Assembly (NCBI RefSeq): GCF_018614975.1
Contig: NZ_JAGGNR010000008.1
Location: forward strand, 434,001 to 498,000
DNA from: Paenibacillus polymyxa
GTDB taxonomy: Bacteria > Bacillota > Bacilli > Paenibacillales > Paenibacillaceae
DNA length: 64,000 bases
Direction: 5' to 3'
Position numbers and translations under genes: made by a program. Shown in pieces: positions 42,412 through 51,012 of the stretch. The notes below the pieces were generated by a model. That model did not search any database. It saw nothing but the letters and a program-made list of their open reading frames with translations, and was not told the origin of the DNA. Every line of letters starts with the position of its first letter. The first letter of the stretch is position 1.

Positions 42412-42894
42412 CTATTCCCACACCCGATCGAGCTGATCTGCGTAATAACGGATGGCTCGGTTATAGTCATTGATTCTCTTGTCACTTGATGTGTCCGCAA
42501 GTTGCACGAGCAGTCTTTGCATCGCTTCTGCATGTTCACCCAGATTATAGAGCACCATGGCATAGAAAACCTCAAATTCCCGGTACGCCGGGAATTCTTT
42601 CAAGCCCGTTTCAAACCAAACCTTTGCCCGCTCGTACTGTCCAAGCGTTCGATATGTACTGCCTAGTCCGAGTATTGCACCTGCCCTGTCCTCGCCAGAA
42701 AGTCCAAGACTCAGTGCCTTCTCATAATGCGGAACAGCTTCCCGCTCCAATCCAAGCGAATCATGTGCCCAAGCCAGTTGGTACCAGACATTCGCATTCT
42801 CGGGTTCCTGGACTGTAATCTCTTGCAGTAGTTCAATCGCTTCCTGCACCTTACCTTCTTGTCTCCATTGTGCGGCCTGTTCCAAATTACTCAT
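42412..42894 (-). CDS. Tetratricopeptide-repeat protein
   Basis: Start at ATG 42894 with GGGAAG upstream. The 160-residue product contains about four TPR helical pairs: NLEQAAQWRQEGKVQEAIEL, NANVWYQLAWAHDSLGLERE, AILGLGSTYRTLGQYERAKV, and YAMVLYNLGEHAEAMQRLLV. There is no signal peptide or extra domain, so it is a cytoplasmic protein-protein interaction module. Its partner is unknown. Confidence 0.85.
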   Translation of the reverse strand: MSNLEQAAQWRQEGKVQEAIELLQEITVQEPENANVWYQLAWAHDSLGLEREAVPHYEKALSLGLSGEDRAGAILGLGSTYRTLGQYERAKVWFETGLKEFPAYREFEVFYAMVLYNLGEHAEAMQRLLVQLADTSSDKRINDYNRAIRYYADQLDRVWE

Positions 42895-42956
42895 GTTGTC
42901 ACTTCCCATCTTGCATTATAATTTCCACATATATAATCCAATTGTTTTATTATACC

Positions 42957-43027
42957 AAAAAAGCACACTGGAGAATATGTTGTAACAACTCAAGGTTGTC
43001 CAAACGCTATTCCATAGTGTGCTTTTT
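42957..43027 (-). terminator. Terminator after heme O synthase, probably bidirectional
   Basis: AAAAGCACACT pairs with AGTGTGCTTTT across a ~45-base loop that has its own GTTGT/ACAAC stem, with A and T runs at both ends. It lies 64 bases after the heme O synthase stop. Confidence 0.75.
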
Positions 43028-43090
43028 CATTCGATGCAGCCAGCTAGTTTAAGCTGAAATCTCTCTGAAAATGATCTGTGCAACGTCTAA

Positions 43091-43948
43091 TTATGACCAT
43101 ACCGTATTCGCTACCATGACAATAAATACGAGCATGAGATAGTTCACCGAGATCAGAAAGTTCACTTTTGCCCACTTCTCATCATCCTGTGTCTTCAGTC
43201 CGCTAAGTGTATGCACGAACCAGATCAGTCCACCGACCAGAGATACAATCAGAAATACCAGACCTACGTAGTCGCAATAATACAACAGAAATACAGCAGG
43301 AAGCAGCAGAAAAACATAAGGAATCATCTGAAACTTGGTGCGTTTCACCCCTTTAACCACTGGCAACAACGGGAAGCCCGCAGCACGATACTCCTCTACC
43401 CGGCGAATACCCAAAGACCAGAAGTGTGGTGGTTGCCACAAGAATAATAGTGCAAACAGCAACCAGGCACCTGCATCAATCTCATTGGTTACAGACGTAT
43501 AACCGATGACAGGCGGCATCGCTCCTGCAATTCCACCCAGCGACGTGCTCCACGTTGAACTGCGTTTCAACCACATCGTGTAAATCACGATGTAAGCGAA
43601 CCATCCAAGCAGTGCCATCCAGCCTGATAACGGATTCACCAGGAGATACAGTACTGCTAGTCCTACAACACCAAGAATAATGCCATAGCCAAGTACAAAC
43701 CCTGGCTTCAGATGGTTAATGTAATCCATCCTTTTTTTGGTGCGCTCCATCTTTTGGTCCAATTCACGATCCCAATAATTGTTGATTACACAAGCTGAAG
43801 CAATAACCAAGGTTGATCCAATCACGACCATGAGTAGAGATAACCATGCAATATCCCATTTTGAAGCTACCCAGAATCCTACCGCCACCGCAAACACATT
43901 TAACCTTAGTAGTCCGGGCTTAGTTAATGCAATCATGTCTTTAAGCAT
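43091..43948 (-). CDS. ctaB: Protoheme IX farnesyltransferase (heme O synthase)
   Basis: A 285-residue UbiA-family membrane prenyltransferase that attaches farnesyl to heme B for cytochrome oxidase assembly. The first Asp-rich motif is NNYWDRELDQKMERTKKR near residue 56; the second region is the WQPPHFWSLGIRRVEEYRAAGFPLLP segment near residue 170, with the YRAAGFPLLPVVKG pattern specific for heme O synthases. About seven to nine spans are predicted. It stands alone here, not with the oxidase operon. Confidence 0.95.
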   Translation of the reverse strand: MLKDMIALTKPGLLRLNVFAVAVGFWVASKWDIAWLSLLMVVIGSTLVIASACVINNYWDRELDQKMERTKKRMDYINHLKPGFVLGYGIILGVVGLAVLYLLVNPLSGWMALLGWFAYIVIYTMWLKRSSTWSTSLGGIAGAMPPVIGYTSVTNEIDAGAWLLFALLFLWQPPHFWSLGIRRVEEYRAAGFPLLPVVKGVKRTKFQMIPYVFLLLPAVFLLYYCDYVGLVFLIVSLVGGLIWFVHTLSGLKTQDDEKWAKVNFLISVNYLMLVFIVMVANTVWS

Positions 43949-44105
43949 GAGGCTCCTCCTGAACTATGTAAAAACGCCATTCCAATAATGATACATGTAC
44001 CTACCATTAATTACAATCGCTTTCATGAATTTGTCATAACCAAAAAAACATCCCTCACCGTTCCAATGAACAGGAGGAATGCTTGAATGAGAATTTCATC
44101 TTATT

Positions 44106-44672
44106 TTATGGGATGTATTGTTGCACAATTTTAGTAACTTTTCCGTCCTGCACCGTCAGATGATACGGGAATACGGACAGATCAAGAATACGGGTATTCT
44201 CATACAACGATTCGAACTTGGATAATGTCACAGGTTCATTCCACTGAATGTCTGCGCCCTGCATCGTACCATCCCGATCATACAACTGCATCAACACTTC
44301 AGCATTGGCACTAACCTCAACCTGCTCCTGCTCTTTGCTATCGTTGACAATATAGTAACCATCTGGAGCACCGTCTATACCAGCTTCCGGATTACGCTGT
44401 GCAAAAATCGCATTGGCTTCTTCACCCTGATACCAGCCAATCTTGTCCACTGTCATAAACAATTTGCCGTCTTCTATATGCATACCTTCAACATAGGCTG
44501 TAAACATCTCGGAGTTGGCAACTTGAGCTTCTTTCGCAGAAGGTTGTTGATCGTCCGTACTGCCTTGAGCATTCGCAGGGGTAAGTAAATATGTAGTCAG
44601 CACAATCATACCAAGTAAAGCAACAACTGCACCGATCATTCGTAGTTTCCATTGTTTTGTCGCGTTCTTCAT
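44106..44672 (-). CDS. Membrane-anchored or secreted protein of unknown function
   Basis: Start at ATG 44672 with AAGGAGAG upstream. The 188-residue product has an N-terminal hydrophobic segment (MIGAVVALLGMIVLTTYLLT) followed by APANAQG-type cleavage region, then a soluble domain with FTAYVEGMHIEDGKLFMTVD near residue 58 and ILDLSVFPYHLTVQDGKVTK near the end. I recognise no domain. The repeated strand-turn pattern suggests a small beta-rich extracellular domain. There is no close neighbour on the same strand. Confidence 0.7.
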   Translation of the reverse strand: MKNATKQWKLRMIGAVVALLGMIVLTTYLLTPANAQGSTDDQQPSAKEAQVANSEMFTAYVEGMHIEDGKLFMTVDKIGWYQGEEANAIFAQRNPEAGIDGAPDGYYIVNDSKEQEQVEVSANAEVLMQLYDRDGTMQGADIQWNEPVTLSKFESLYENTRILDLSVFPYHLTVQDGKVTKIVQQYIP

Positions 44673-44870
44673 AGGTAACATCTCTCCTTAATATGAACGT
44701 TACTATTCCTTAACCGGAAGTCTTCCTTCTCAAACGCTCATGTGAACTATCAATTCCAACGTTCTTTCTTTTACTATCATACTTGTTAGGGAGATTATAA
44801 AAGTATCAGCCAGATTAAAAATAGTTACAACGCGCGTCATCACTTCTCTCTGTAGTCTCCGTAAACGGCA

Positions 44871-44904
44871 ATAACCCCTGAAGGCATCGCCATTCAGGGG
44901 TTAT
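44871..44904. terminator. Hairpin downstream of the DUF3243 gene
   Basis: ATAACCCCTGAA and TTCAGGGGTTAT form a perfect 12-base stem with a 10-base loop, 13 bases after the DUF3243 stop. The T-run is weak in both directions, but the position suits a terminator. Confidence 0.65.
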
Positions 44905-44917
44905 TTACTTCCTACTC

Positions 44918-45271
44918 TTAATGATTGGGTGTGGAGCTTTGTGCCAAACGAACGAGCATATGAGCCAGCATGTGACGTTCATCTTCCTTGCCGACATTCC
45001 ACAGCTCCTGAAGCAGTTTTTCTTCTCGATTACGGGGCTCCTCCCGAGCTGCCAGATAATCCGCTACTTTCTCAGCAATTTTGGCCATCTGCTCCTCGCT
45101 TAGTCCGATTGATTCTCCCATGGCAATTCGCTTACCCAGGTATTCTTTGAACGCATCAAAGTTCTGTAAAATCTGTTCTCTTTCTTCCGGCGCAATCTTC
45201 TCGATTGCATTGTCCACCTTGTCCGTTGAAACTTGGCCATCTTTATGGATTACATGATTTTCTTCATTCAT
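44918..45271 (-). CDS. DUF3243-family protein (YmfJ-like)
   Basis: The ATG at 45271 has GGAGG 8 bases upstream and is preferred to two earlier in-frame ATGs that crowd the site. The 117-residue product fits DUF3243: LQNFDAFKEYLGKRIAMGES, LGLSEEQMAKIAEKVADYLA, and PRNREEKLLQELWNVGKEDERHML split over its C-terminal half. The family is common in Bacillales and has no firm function. It is monocistronic here. Confidence 0.85.
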   Translation of the reverse strand: MNEENHVIHKDGQVSTDKVDNAIEKIAPEEREQILQNFDAFKEYLGKRIAMGESIGLSEEQMAKIAEKVADYLAAREEPRNREEKLLQELWNVGKEDERHMLAHMLVRLAQSSTPNH

Positions 45272-45516
45272 TTTCATAACCTCCTGCATAATGGTTGTTT
45301 ATTGGTTTCAAGCTTTAAACTTAATACTCATTGGTTATCTATAATATAAACGTATTGCAGAAGTTTAATCAGTACGTTCAATTCTGTATATATCTTCTAT
45401 ATATGAGCAAGTACACGTTTCAAAAGAACTACAGCGGTTAATCGTTTACATATATGTAACGGTGTTTGGATATGTTAATGAACACCTTACACATTATCGA
45501 ACCAGGAGGGATTCAC

Positions 45517-45714
45517 ATGAGTGATAAAACCAAACATGAGAAGACAAACGATGAACTTGAACCAGGAGTGAATACCGTTATCCATCCAGACAAAAATAAT
45601 CCCGGACCAACCGATATGATCGAAGGCGTGGTTGGTGATATTGTGGACAACATTCGCAAAGATTTCTCCCATGACTCGAAGGACAAGACATCTTCTTCCA
45701 AGTCAACGGATTAA
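45517..45714 (+). CDS. Small hydrophilic protein of unknown function
   Basis: A 65-residue protein. ATG 45517 is preceded by AGGAGGG with 8-base spacing. The sequence is acidic and lysine-rich (MSDKTKHEKTNDELEPGVN, DMIEGVVGDIVDNIRKDFSH) and ends in a Ser/Lys-rich tail, likely disordered. No domain recognised. The site and a terminator 46 bases downstream support a real transcript. Confidence 0.65.
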   Translation: MSDKTKHEKTNDELEPGVNTVIHPDKNNPGPTDMIEGVVGDIVDNIRKDFSHDSKDKTSSSKSTD

Positions 45715-45759
45715 TCAGACAAATAAGCGTAATCCTTTTCTCACTAACAAAAGATACTC

Positions 45760-45801
45760 AAAAAGTCCTCCTGCCGCATGCATGGGTTGGGAGGACTTTT
45801 T
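45760..45801 (+). terminator. Terminator after the small hydrophilic gene
   Basis: AAAAAGTCCTCC (45,760-45,771) pairs with GGAGGACTTTTT (45,790-45,801), a strong stem with a T-run, usable from both sides. Confidence 0.88.
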
Positions 45802-45847
45802 GATAATGAACAATTGAATAATCAACCTCATATCTGGAGGTGAAATT

Positions 45848-46765
45848 TCAAAGTGAATCCTTTGTCATCTGCTGTAACGCCTTATGAATCCAGATCGCGG
45901 CAATGGAACCCTCACCCATCGCAACCGTTGCTTGTTCTGCGTGCAGGCCCAGATCCCCGGCAATCCACACATTCGTCGCTGCCTGCAAGCTACGTGGATC
46001 AGCTTCCACATGTTTATTATCTGCGATTACAGCTCCAAGCTGCTCCGCCAGTTCATAATGTACACGATTGCCTCCAAATGCGATAAACCCACGCTCCGAC
46101 TCAAAGATCTGTCCATCTTCGGTCAGAACACCGGTGATATGGCCATCCTCAATCTGTTGCACTTCCTGGGCAGCCGCTTCCAGATAACGCACTCCCGCCT
46201 CTTTCATGCTGCGATGAAGCTCTGCAGATATGGGAGCCTGCTCATGATTGATATATAACAGATCATTCGTACGCTGAATTAAAATCATCGCCATATTGGC
46301 ACCTGCTTCTCCAGATCCCAATAGTACCGTACGTTGATTCTGAATCTCATAACCATCACAATCGGGGCAGACATAGACTGTTCGGCCCAGCGTTGGAGTT
46401 AATCCCGGAATATCCGGAACTCGATCCGTGAGCCCCGTTGCCAATAACACGGTTTTGCTCCTATATTCAGTTCCTGAAGTACCGAACAATTGAATCTTCT
46501 CACCCTGACGGCCCGCTTTAACAATGCGGTCTCTCTCAAAAGATACACCGGTCCGCTCTGCCTGCATTCTGCCTCGTTCTCTAAGCTCTTCACCGGATAC
46601 CCCATCGGGGAAACCGAGGATATTATGATAAGTCCGGCACAACGTCGATCTGCCTTCTCCCGCGTCGATTACCAACACCTGATGAGCTGAATAACGTCCA
46701 AGCTGAATGGCTGCCTGAAGCCCTGCGAGCCCTCCACCTACAATTATGCAATCAACCTCTCGCAT
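45848..46765 (-). CDS. Thioredoxin-reductase-like FAD/NAD(P) oxidoreductase
   Basis: A 305-residue flavoprotein with GGAGGAG 7 bases before the ATG. It starts DCIIVGGGLAGLQAAIQLG (FAD Rossmann motif), has LLATGLTDRVPDIPG, a redox pair in YVCPDCDGYEI near residue 135, a second nucleotide motif VLLGSGEAGANMAM, and WIAGDLGLHAEQATVAMGEG closing the FAD site. CPDC replaces the usual CAxC of thioredoxin reductase, and the short length fits the ferredoxin- or bacillithiol-related subgroup. The electron acceptor is unknown. Confidence 0.85.
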   Translation of the reverse strand: MREVDCIIVGGGLAGLQAAIQLGRYSAHQVLVIDAGEGRSTLCRTYHNILGFPDGVSGEELRERGRMQAERTGVSFERDRIVKAGRQGEKIQLFGTSGTEYRSKTVLLATGLTDRVPDIPGLTPTLGRTVYVCPDCDGYEIQNQRTVLLGSGEAGANMAMILIQRTNDLLYINHEQAPISAELHRSMKEAGVRYLEAAAQEVQQIEDGHITGVLTEDGQIFESERGFIAFGGNRVHYELAEQLGAVIADNKHVEADPRSLQAATNVWIAGDLGLHAEQATVAMGEGSIAAIWIHKALQQMTKDSL

Positions 46766-47098
46766 GCTCCTTCTCCTCCTGAACTATAATATTGAACTAA
46801 CAAATATTTACACTGGTCACTCCGATGACAGAACAACCTTCCGATCGCTGTTATCCCCAGATTTTTTTATCTTTTACAAAGGTTAAATCCGGTGATAAAT
46901 GCGCACGCTTCGCTTCTTCAGCTTCGTTCTGTCCTCTCCGTTTTGTGTAAATGTTTAGTTCAATATATACTATTTGTCCTTCTATACATTAAACCGTTCA
47001 GCCAAACTTAAACGATTCCTCATATTGCTTATCTTATACCAAAACAAACAGACCCAAACCATCCGGCAGCATCCCGGGTCGCTTGAGTCTATGAATAT
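46766..47098. other. Intergenic region with TAGTTCA repeats and a terminator
   Basis: No gene is visible. TAGTTCA appears twice on the minus strand (46,780-46,786 and 46,793-46,799, 13 bases apart) immediately before the flavoprotein ribosome-binding site, and once on the plus strand at 46,956-46,962. A hairpin near 47,046-47,095 (AGACTCAAGC pairing with GTTTGGGTCT on the minus strand) probably terminates the SLH-GH18 transcript. The remainder is featureless AT-rich sequence with no clear promoter. Confidence 0.45.
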
Positions 47099-48730
47099 TT
47101 AGAAGTTATACGATTCAAATCGCGATGCATTCGAAATGGCGCTCCATACATCCGCTGTTTCGCCGCCCATGTACCAGTAAGCCAGTCCAGCAATTTGCCG
47201 TTGCTTACTCATCAAGACTTTGGCTGATAACGAACGACTATCCTCTGCCCATATATATCTTGGTAAACCGTTACTACTGTACCCAATAATATATTGAACC
47301 AAACTTGCATCCCACCGTCTTACAGATCCCATAGCATGCGCACGCATTCCCTGATCTGCCAGTGTAATGTCCCAAGAGCTGGTTGCTGGATTCACTGAAG
47401 ACCAGTCTCGTGTATACAAAGGAAGGGCCAAAATTGTTTTGGCACGTACCACCTCGGAGAGCATGGTATCCAAAGCCTTTTCCACCCATGGAAGAGACGC
47501 CACTGATCCTGCTTTCGGATCACCGTTCCAGTGTTCCTCGTATCCCATCAGCACCATATAATCCGATACAGCGCCCAGTTTGGCATAATCAAATGCATCC
47601 GTCCAATCAGTACCCAGGTCTGGAGAAACGTCCACGGACACTACAGCACCGAGTGCATGCAACGTAGTCGTCAAAGAGGTCACAAATGCCGTCAGCCCTT
47701 CTCGATCCGCTGGATCAACATTCTCGAAGTCCACATTAATGCCGTCCAGTTTATAGGTTTTGACATAAGCGGCTACCTGTGAGATCACTGCCGCTCGGTT
47801 GGCTGAGCTGGATAACATCTGATGCGTAAGTGCCGAATCGGAACGATTCCCAAGCAATGGCCATAACTGCCTGTTGGTGGCGAATGCCCAGGAGATCAAT
47901 GCAGGGTCCGCGTGATCCGTTACTTTCATACTGCTGTTCAGGAAAAACCAGCGCGGGACGAGCGTATTGACCTCAGATTGTTCCACTTGCTTCTTGAATT
48001 CAGCGGTAGTGGAGTTATATTGCCAGCCCAGCTGAACGCCAAGTTCATCCCCACGTTGTAACTGTTCAGACCAGGTTTTCTTTTGTAAAATGGCATCGAG
48101 CATTACGGCTGCTTCTTCTCGTGTTACCTGGTCATGTGGTCTGAACATGCCTCCGCTTCCCCGCATTAGTCCAAGTTGATATACCGTCTGCACATAAGGA
48201 CGTGCCCAGTCCGATATATCCGCTGCGTCGAAATACGTTGAAGATAAGAGTGATGTCTCTACGGGTTGTTGTTTTAACATTCGAACAAGAAGGGCAGCCG
48301 CTTCTTCGCGTGTAATGGAAGCATTAGGCTGGAACGTTCCCTGACCCTTACCCTCCAGAATAAAAAGATTCGTCATGGCGGCAACGTTGCCGTAATACCA
48401 AGCATTCATGCTTATATCCTGATAGGGGTTTATATTATTTTTAACGGGCTTCAAACCTAGCAATCTCACCGCAAACGTCGCAAATTCTGCACGAGTAACG
48501 GCTTTCTTCGGTTCAAACGTAGTCTTTGAAGTACCGGCAGCAATACCTTTATTCACCAGATGTGTGATGGCATCCCTGGCATAACTGGTGCGCGTATCCT
48601 GAAACTGTTGCTGCGCGCTTGCAGCCTGAACGGTAGAGCCGTATCCAGCCACCGATCCAAGTGTTAATAACCCGCATAAAGCCATTTTCCATATCCGTTG
48701 GTTCGTTATGTCTTTTAATCTATTATTCAC
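47099..48730 (-). CDS. S-layer-homology protein with a GH18 (YaaH/SleL-like) domain
   Basis: The 543-residue product starts at GTG 48730. It has a signal peptide (KMALCGLLTLGSVAGYG), then three SLH domains at about residues 40-215 (YARDAITHLVNKGIAAG; PYQDISMNAWYYGNVAAMTN; WARPYVQTVYQLGLMRG), which anchor it to the cell-wall polymer. The C-terminal ~320 residues are a GH18 barrel with YKLDGINVDFENVDP near residue 345, the DGxNxDFE motif of peptidoglycan or chitin-type glycosidases, and YMVLMGYEEHW. It probably acts on the cell's own wall. The upstream hairpin (48,739-48,792) can cover its ribosome-binding site. Confidence 0.92.
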   Translation of the reverse strand: MNNRLKDITNQRIWKMALCGLLTLGSVAGYGSTVQAASAQQQFQDTRTSYARDAITHLVNKGIAAGTSKTTFEPKKAVTRAEFATFAVRLLGLKPVKNNINPYQDISMNAWYYGNVAAMTNLFILEGKGQGTFQPNASITREEAAALLVRMLKQQPVETSLLSSTYFDAADISDWARPYVQTVYQLGLMRGSGGMFRPHDQVTREEAAVMLDAILQKKTWSEQLQRGDELGVQLGWQYNSTTAEFKKQVEQSEVNTLVPRWFFLNSSMKVTDHADPALISWAFATNRQLWPLLGNRSDSALTHQMLSSSANRAAVISQVAAYVKTYKLDGINVDFENVDPADREGLTAFVTSLTTTLHALGAVVSVDVSPDLGTDWTDAFDYAKLGAVSDYMVLMGYEEHWNGDPKAGSVASLPWVEKALDTMLSEVVRAKTILALPLYTRDWSSVNPATSSWDITLADQGMRAHAMGSVRRWDASLVQYIIGYSSNGLPRYIWAEDSRSLSAKVLMSKQRQIAGLAYWYMGGETADVWSAISNASRFESYNF

Positions 48731-48738
48731 ATCAAAAA

Positions 48739-48792
48739 GCCTCGCTTCATTGGATTACGATCAACTATCATCGTATCAAATTGAAGCGAGGC
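48739..48792 (-). promoter_or_regulatory. Hairpin followed by T-run directly before the SLH-GH18 start
   Basis: GCCTCGCTTCA (48,739-48,749) pairs perfectly with TGAAGCGAGGC (48,782-48,792), with an inner TACGAT/ATCGTA stem. On the minus strand the right arm carries the GCGAGG ribosome-binding site and is followed by TTTTT and then the GTG start. It looks like both a terminator and a site-sequestering leader. Confidence 0.6.
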
Positions 48793-48945
48793 CGTATGTG
48801 GTTAAATGTTGGGAAATGCGAAGCTTACTTGAATCAATTTCATAACTCATTAAAATGAATTTATGTAACTAGATATAGACAAATTGAAACGTTTTGATCT
48901 ATATCTAGCCTTGATTGAAGCAGCTGAAGGTATTATGAAATTGAT

Positions 48946-49545
48946 TTACTTGTGTACTTTTACACGCTCTTCAATGGGTTGGAATTCTTTCTCACCCGGT
49001 GCTGCCGTTGGTTTACCAAATGGCATCTGAGCAATCAATCTCCAGTTCTCAGGAATGTTCCATTCTTGCTTCACTTTCTCGTCAATCAACGGGTTGTAGT
49101 GCTGCAAAGATGCACCCAGACCTTCTTGCTCCAGAGCAGTCCAGATTACCAGTTGCAACATACCGTTGGATTGATTAGCCCAGATTGGAAAGTTATCTGC
49201 ATAAGCTGCAAAGTTTTGTTGAAGCTGTGCGATCGCATTGTTGTCTTCGAAGAAGAGAACCGTACCATATCCGCTGCGGAATCCAGTCATTTTCTCTGCT
49301 GTGGATTTGAAGGCTTCTTCATTACCTACCACTTCACGCAAAATTTCTTCGGTGTGATTCCACAATTTATCATGTTGTTCACCAAGCAATACAACGGCAC
49401 GGGATGTTTGTGAGTTAAAGGAAGTTGGTGTATATTTCACCGCTTCTTCTACGATTTCCTGGATTTTAGCATCCGAAATTGTAGATTCCTTGCTGATTCC
49501 ATAATAAGATCTTCTGTTTTTCAACGCATCAAAAAAAGTTGTCAT
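48946..49545 (-). CDS. Nitroreductase-family protein (Frm2/Hbn1-like)
   Basis: Start at ATG 49545, with GGGAGG 9 bases upstream; the frame extends to 49,620 without a site. The 199-residue product begins MTTFFDALKNRRSYYGI, the FMN-phosphate-binding start of nitroreductases, then VKYTPTSFNSQTSRAVVLLG, WNHTEEIL, and GLGASLQHYNPLID near residue 150. It lacks the NAD(P)H-loop of larger nitroreductases and fits the short subgroup. The activity on quinones or nitro compounds is inferred from family only. Monocistronic. Confidence 0.88.
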   Translation of the reverse strand: MTTFFDALKNRRSYYGISKESTISDAKIQEIVEEAVKYTPTSFNSQTSRAVVLLGEQHDKLWNHTEEILREVVGNEEAFKSTAEKMTGFRSGYGTVLFFEDNNAIAQLQQNFAAYADNFPIWANQSNGMLQLVIWTALEQEGLGASLQHYNPLIDEKVKQEWNIPENWRLIAQMPFGKPTAAPGEKEFQPIEERVKVHK

Positions 49546-49692
49546 TCTTATTCGCCTCCCAATATTTTTTTCATTTGCCAATATAGTAACTATAATATAG
49601 TAACATACATTAGTCAACAAACTAATTTATTTTCACTAAATATACATTCACCGAAAACAATTCAACAAGTTTGCCCAATACAGCAATTGGAA

Positions 49693-49947
49693 TTATCCTT
49701 CGCCCGTCTTTTTGCGATAATCCGCTCTGTATTTCTCTTCCGTAGACGAGTTGCTTTTTGTCTGATCTTTATTCTTCTCTTCCTGAGCTTCCATATTCAG
49801 ATCTTCCATCGGAATTGGATCTACAGTCTGTTCTTCTTCATGTCGATCAAGCATACTTTCGTGCTCTGTCTTATATTGTTCAGGATTGTCACGGGATTGT
49901 TCCTGATGGGTATCACTGTTATTCTGATCCGGTGTGCGCTGTTTCAT
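49693..49947 (-). CDS. Small acidic, disordered protein
   Basis: An 84-residue product with GGAGG 9 bases before the ATG. It is almost devoid of hydrophobic residues (MKQRTPDQNNSDTHQEQSRD, EEEQTVDPIPMEDL, ends DYRKKTGEG) and is likely unfolded. No family recognised, but similar short Glu/Gln-rich proteins are common in Paenibacillus. The ribosome-binding site is the main support. Confidence 0.55.
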   Translation of the reverse strand: MKQRTPDQNNSDTHQEQSRDNPEQYKTEHESMLDRHEEEQTVDPIPMEDLNMEAQEEKNKDQTKSNSSTEEKYRADYRKKTGEG

Positions 49948-50040
49948 TCATATTCGCCTCCTCTGGGTTCATTACCTTTCTATACCTGTTCTGCGTGTCC
50001 TCTAAACACAGTGGTATGCATTCCACGAACGAAAATCAAC

Positions 50041-50071
50041 AAAAAAAGCCAACCAGACAAGCTGGTCAGCT
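50041..50071 (-). terminator. Terminator after the AraC gene at 50,084
   Basis: AGCCAACCAG (50,047-50,056) pairs with CTGGTCAGCT (50,062-50,071) with G-U pairs, and the minus strand continues with seven T. It lies 12 bases after the stop. Confidence 0.8.
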
Positions 50072-50083
50072 CACAGAGGGCTT

Positions 50084-50947
50084 CTATGATTGGCGATGCA
50101 ATTGGGTACGGTACAGATCAGGCGAACATCCCACACTTTGTTTGAACATCCGACTAAAATGCGAAAGGCGTTTGAAACCGGACAAACGACTTGCTTCTGT
50201 CACGGTGATCTCAGGCTGAAACTGAAACAAAAGCTTCGCCTGATTGATACGGCGGTCATACAGGTATTTGAATATCGTCAAACCTGTCATTTCCTTAAAC
50301 ATGCCTGCCAGATATGGCTTGGACAGATGTAATTCCAGTGCCAAATCATCCAGACCAATGTCCTTCATATAATGGGTATCCACATAACGAATAATGTGTT
50401 GGACATGCCGCTCCCTCTCCGATGAGGGAAGTTGTTCCTGGACATCACCCTGGCAGATCTCTGCTACAAAATACAACAGATCACACAGTCTGACATTCAT
50501 TCGCTCTTGCCTGAAAATGCTCTGACTTTGAGACAGACGATGAAGATCATGCAATAAAGCTTCGAATTCAGAGCGGTTATCTCCCTTCAGATTGACCCGG
50601 CAATTTCTGAGTTCTTCAAATGGTCTCAGGACCTCAGCCATACGGTCAGGATGCAGGCTGCTGCGAATGGCAGACGGATCAAAATGCAATGTGCTTCGCT
50701 CATAAGCACTGCCGGGTTTCGGATGTGGTCGATGAAGAGTCAAGCCATGCATTAACACCAGATCACCCGGCTCCAGGTTGTATACCCGGTCTCCTATAAT
50801 ATAAGTACATTCTCCATCATGAAAATAATAAATCTCATAATGTGGATGTGAATGGAATCCATCTGACTTGCCTGGGTTAAACGTGCTGGTGGATCGGTAA
50901 CTATACTCCAGTGAAGCACTAAATTGCATCATGCTCGGCACATTCAT
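50084..50947 (-). CDS. AraC-family regulator with cupin sensor domain
   Basis: A 287-residue regulator. The N-terminal cupin/AraC-binding domain has GFHSHPHYEIYYFHDGECTY, LEPGDLVLMHGLTLHRPHP near residues 28-80, typical of sugar-sensing AraC proteins. The C-terminus has two helix-turn-helix motifs: LDDLALELHLSKPYLAGMFK and TVTEASRLSGFKRLSHFSRM. AGGAGGTG lies before the ATG. It has no obvious target next to it; the downstream gene on this strand is the small acidic protein. A sugar-catabolic target elsewhere is likely. Confidence 0.88.
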   Translation of the reverse strand: MNVPSMMQFSASLEYSYRSTSTFNPGKSDGFHSHPHYEIYYFHDGECTYIIGDRVYNLEPGDLVLMHGLTLHRPHPKPGSAYERSTLHFDPSAIRSSLHPDRMAEVLRPFEELRNCRVNLKGDNRSEFEALLHDLHRLSQSQSIFRQERMNVRLCDLLYFVAEICQGDVQEQLPSSERERHVQHIIRYVDTHYMKDIGLDDLALELHLSKPYLAGMFKEMTGLTIFKYLYDRRINQAKLLFQFQPEITVTEASRLSGFKRLSHFSRMFKQSVGCSPDLYRTQLHRQS

Positions 50948-51012
50948 GCACCTCCTGTTCGGAAGAGGGAAACGATTCGTGTCATGCCCCTGTAGGATAT
51001 ATGAAAGTGAAA

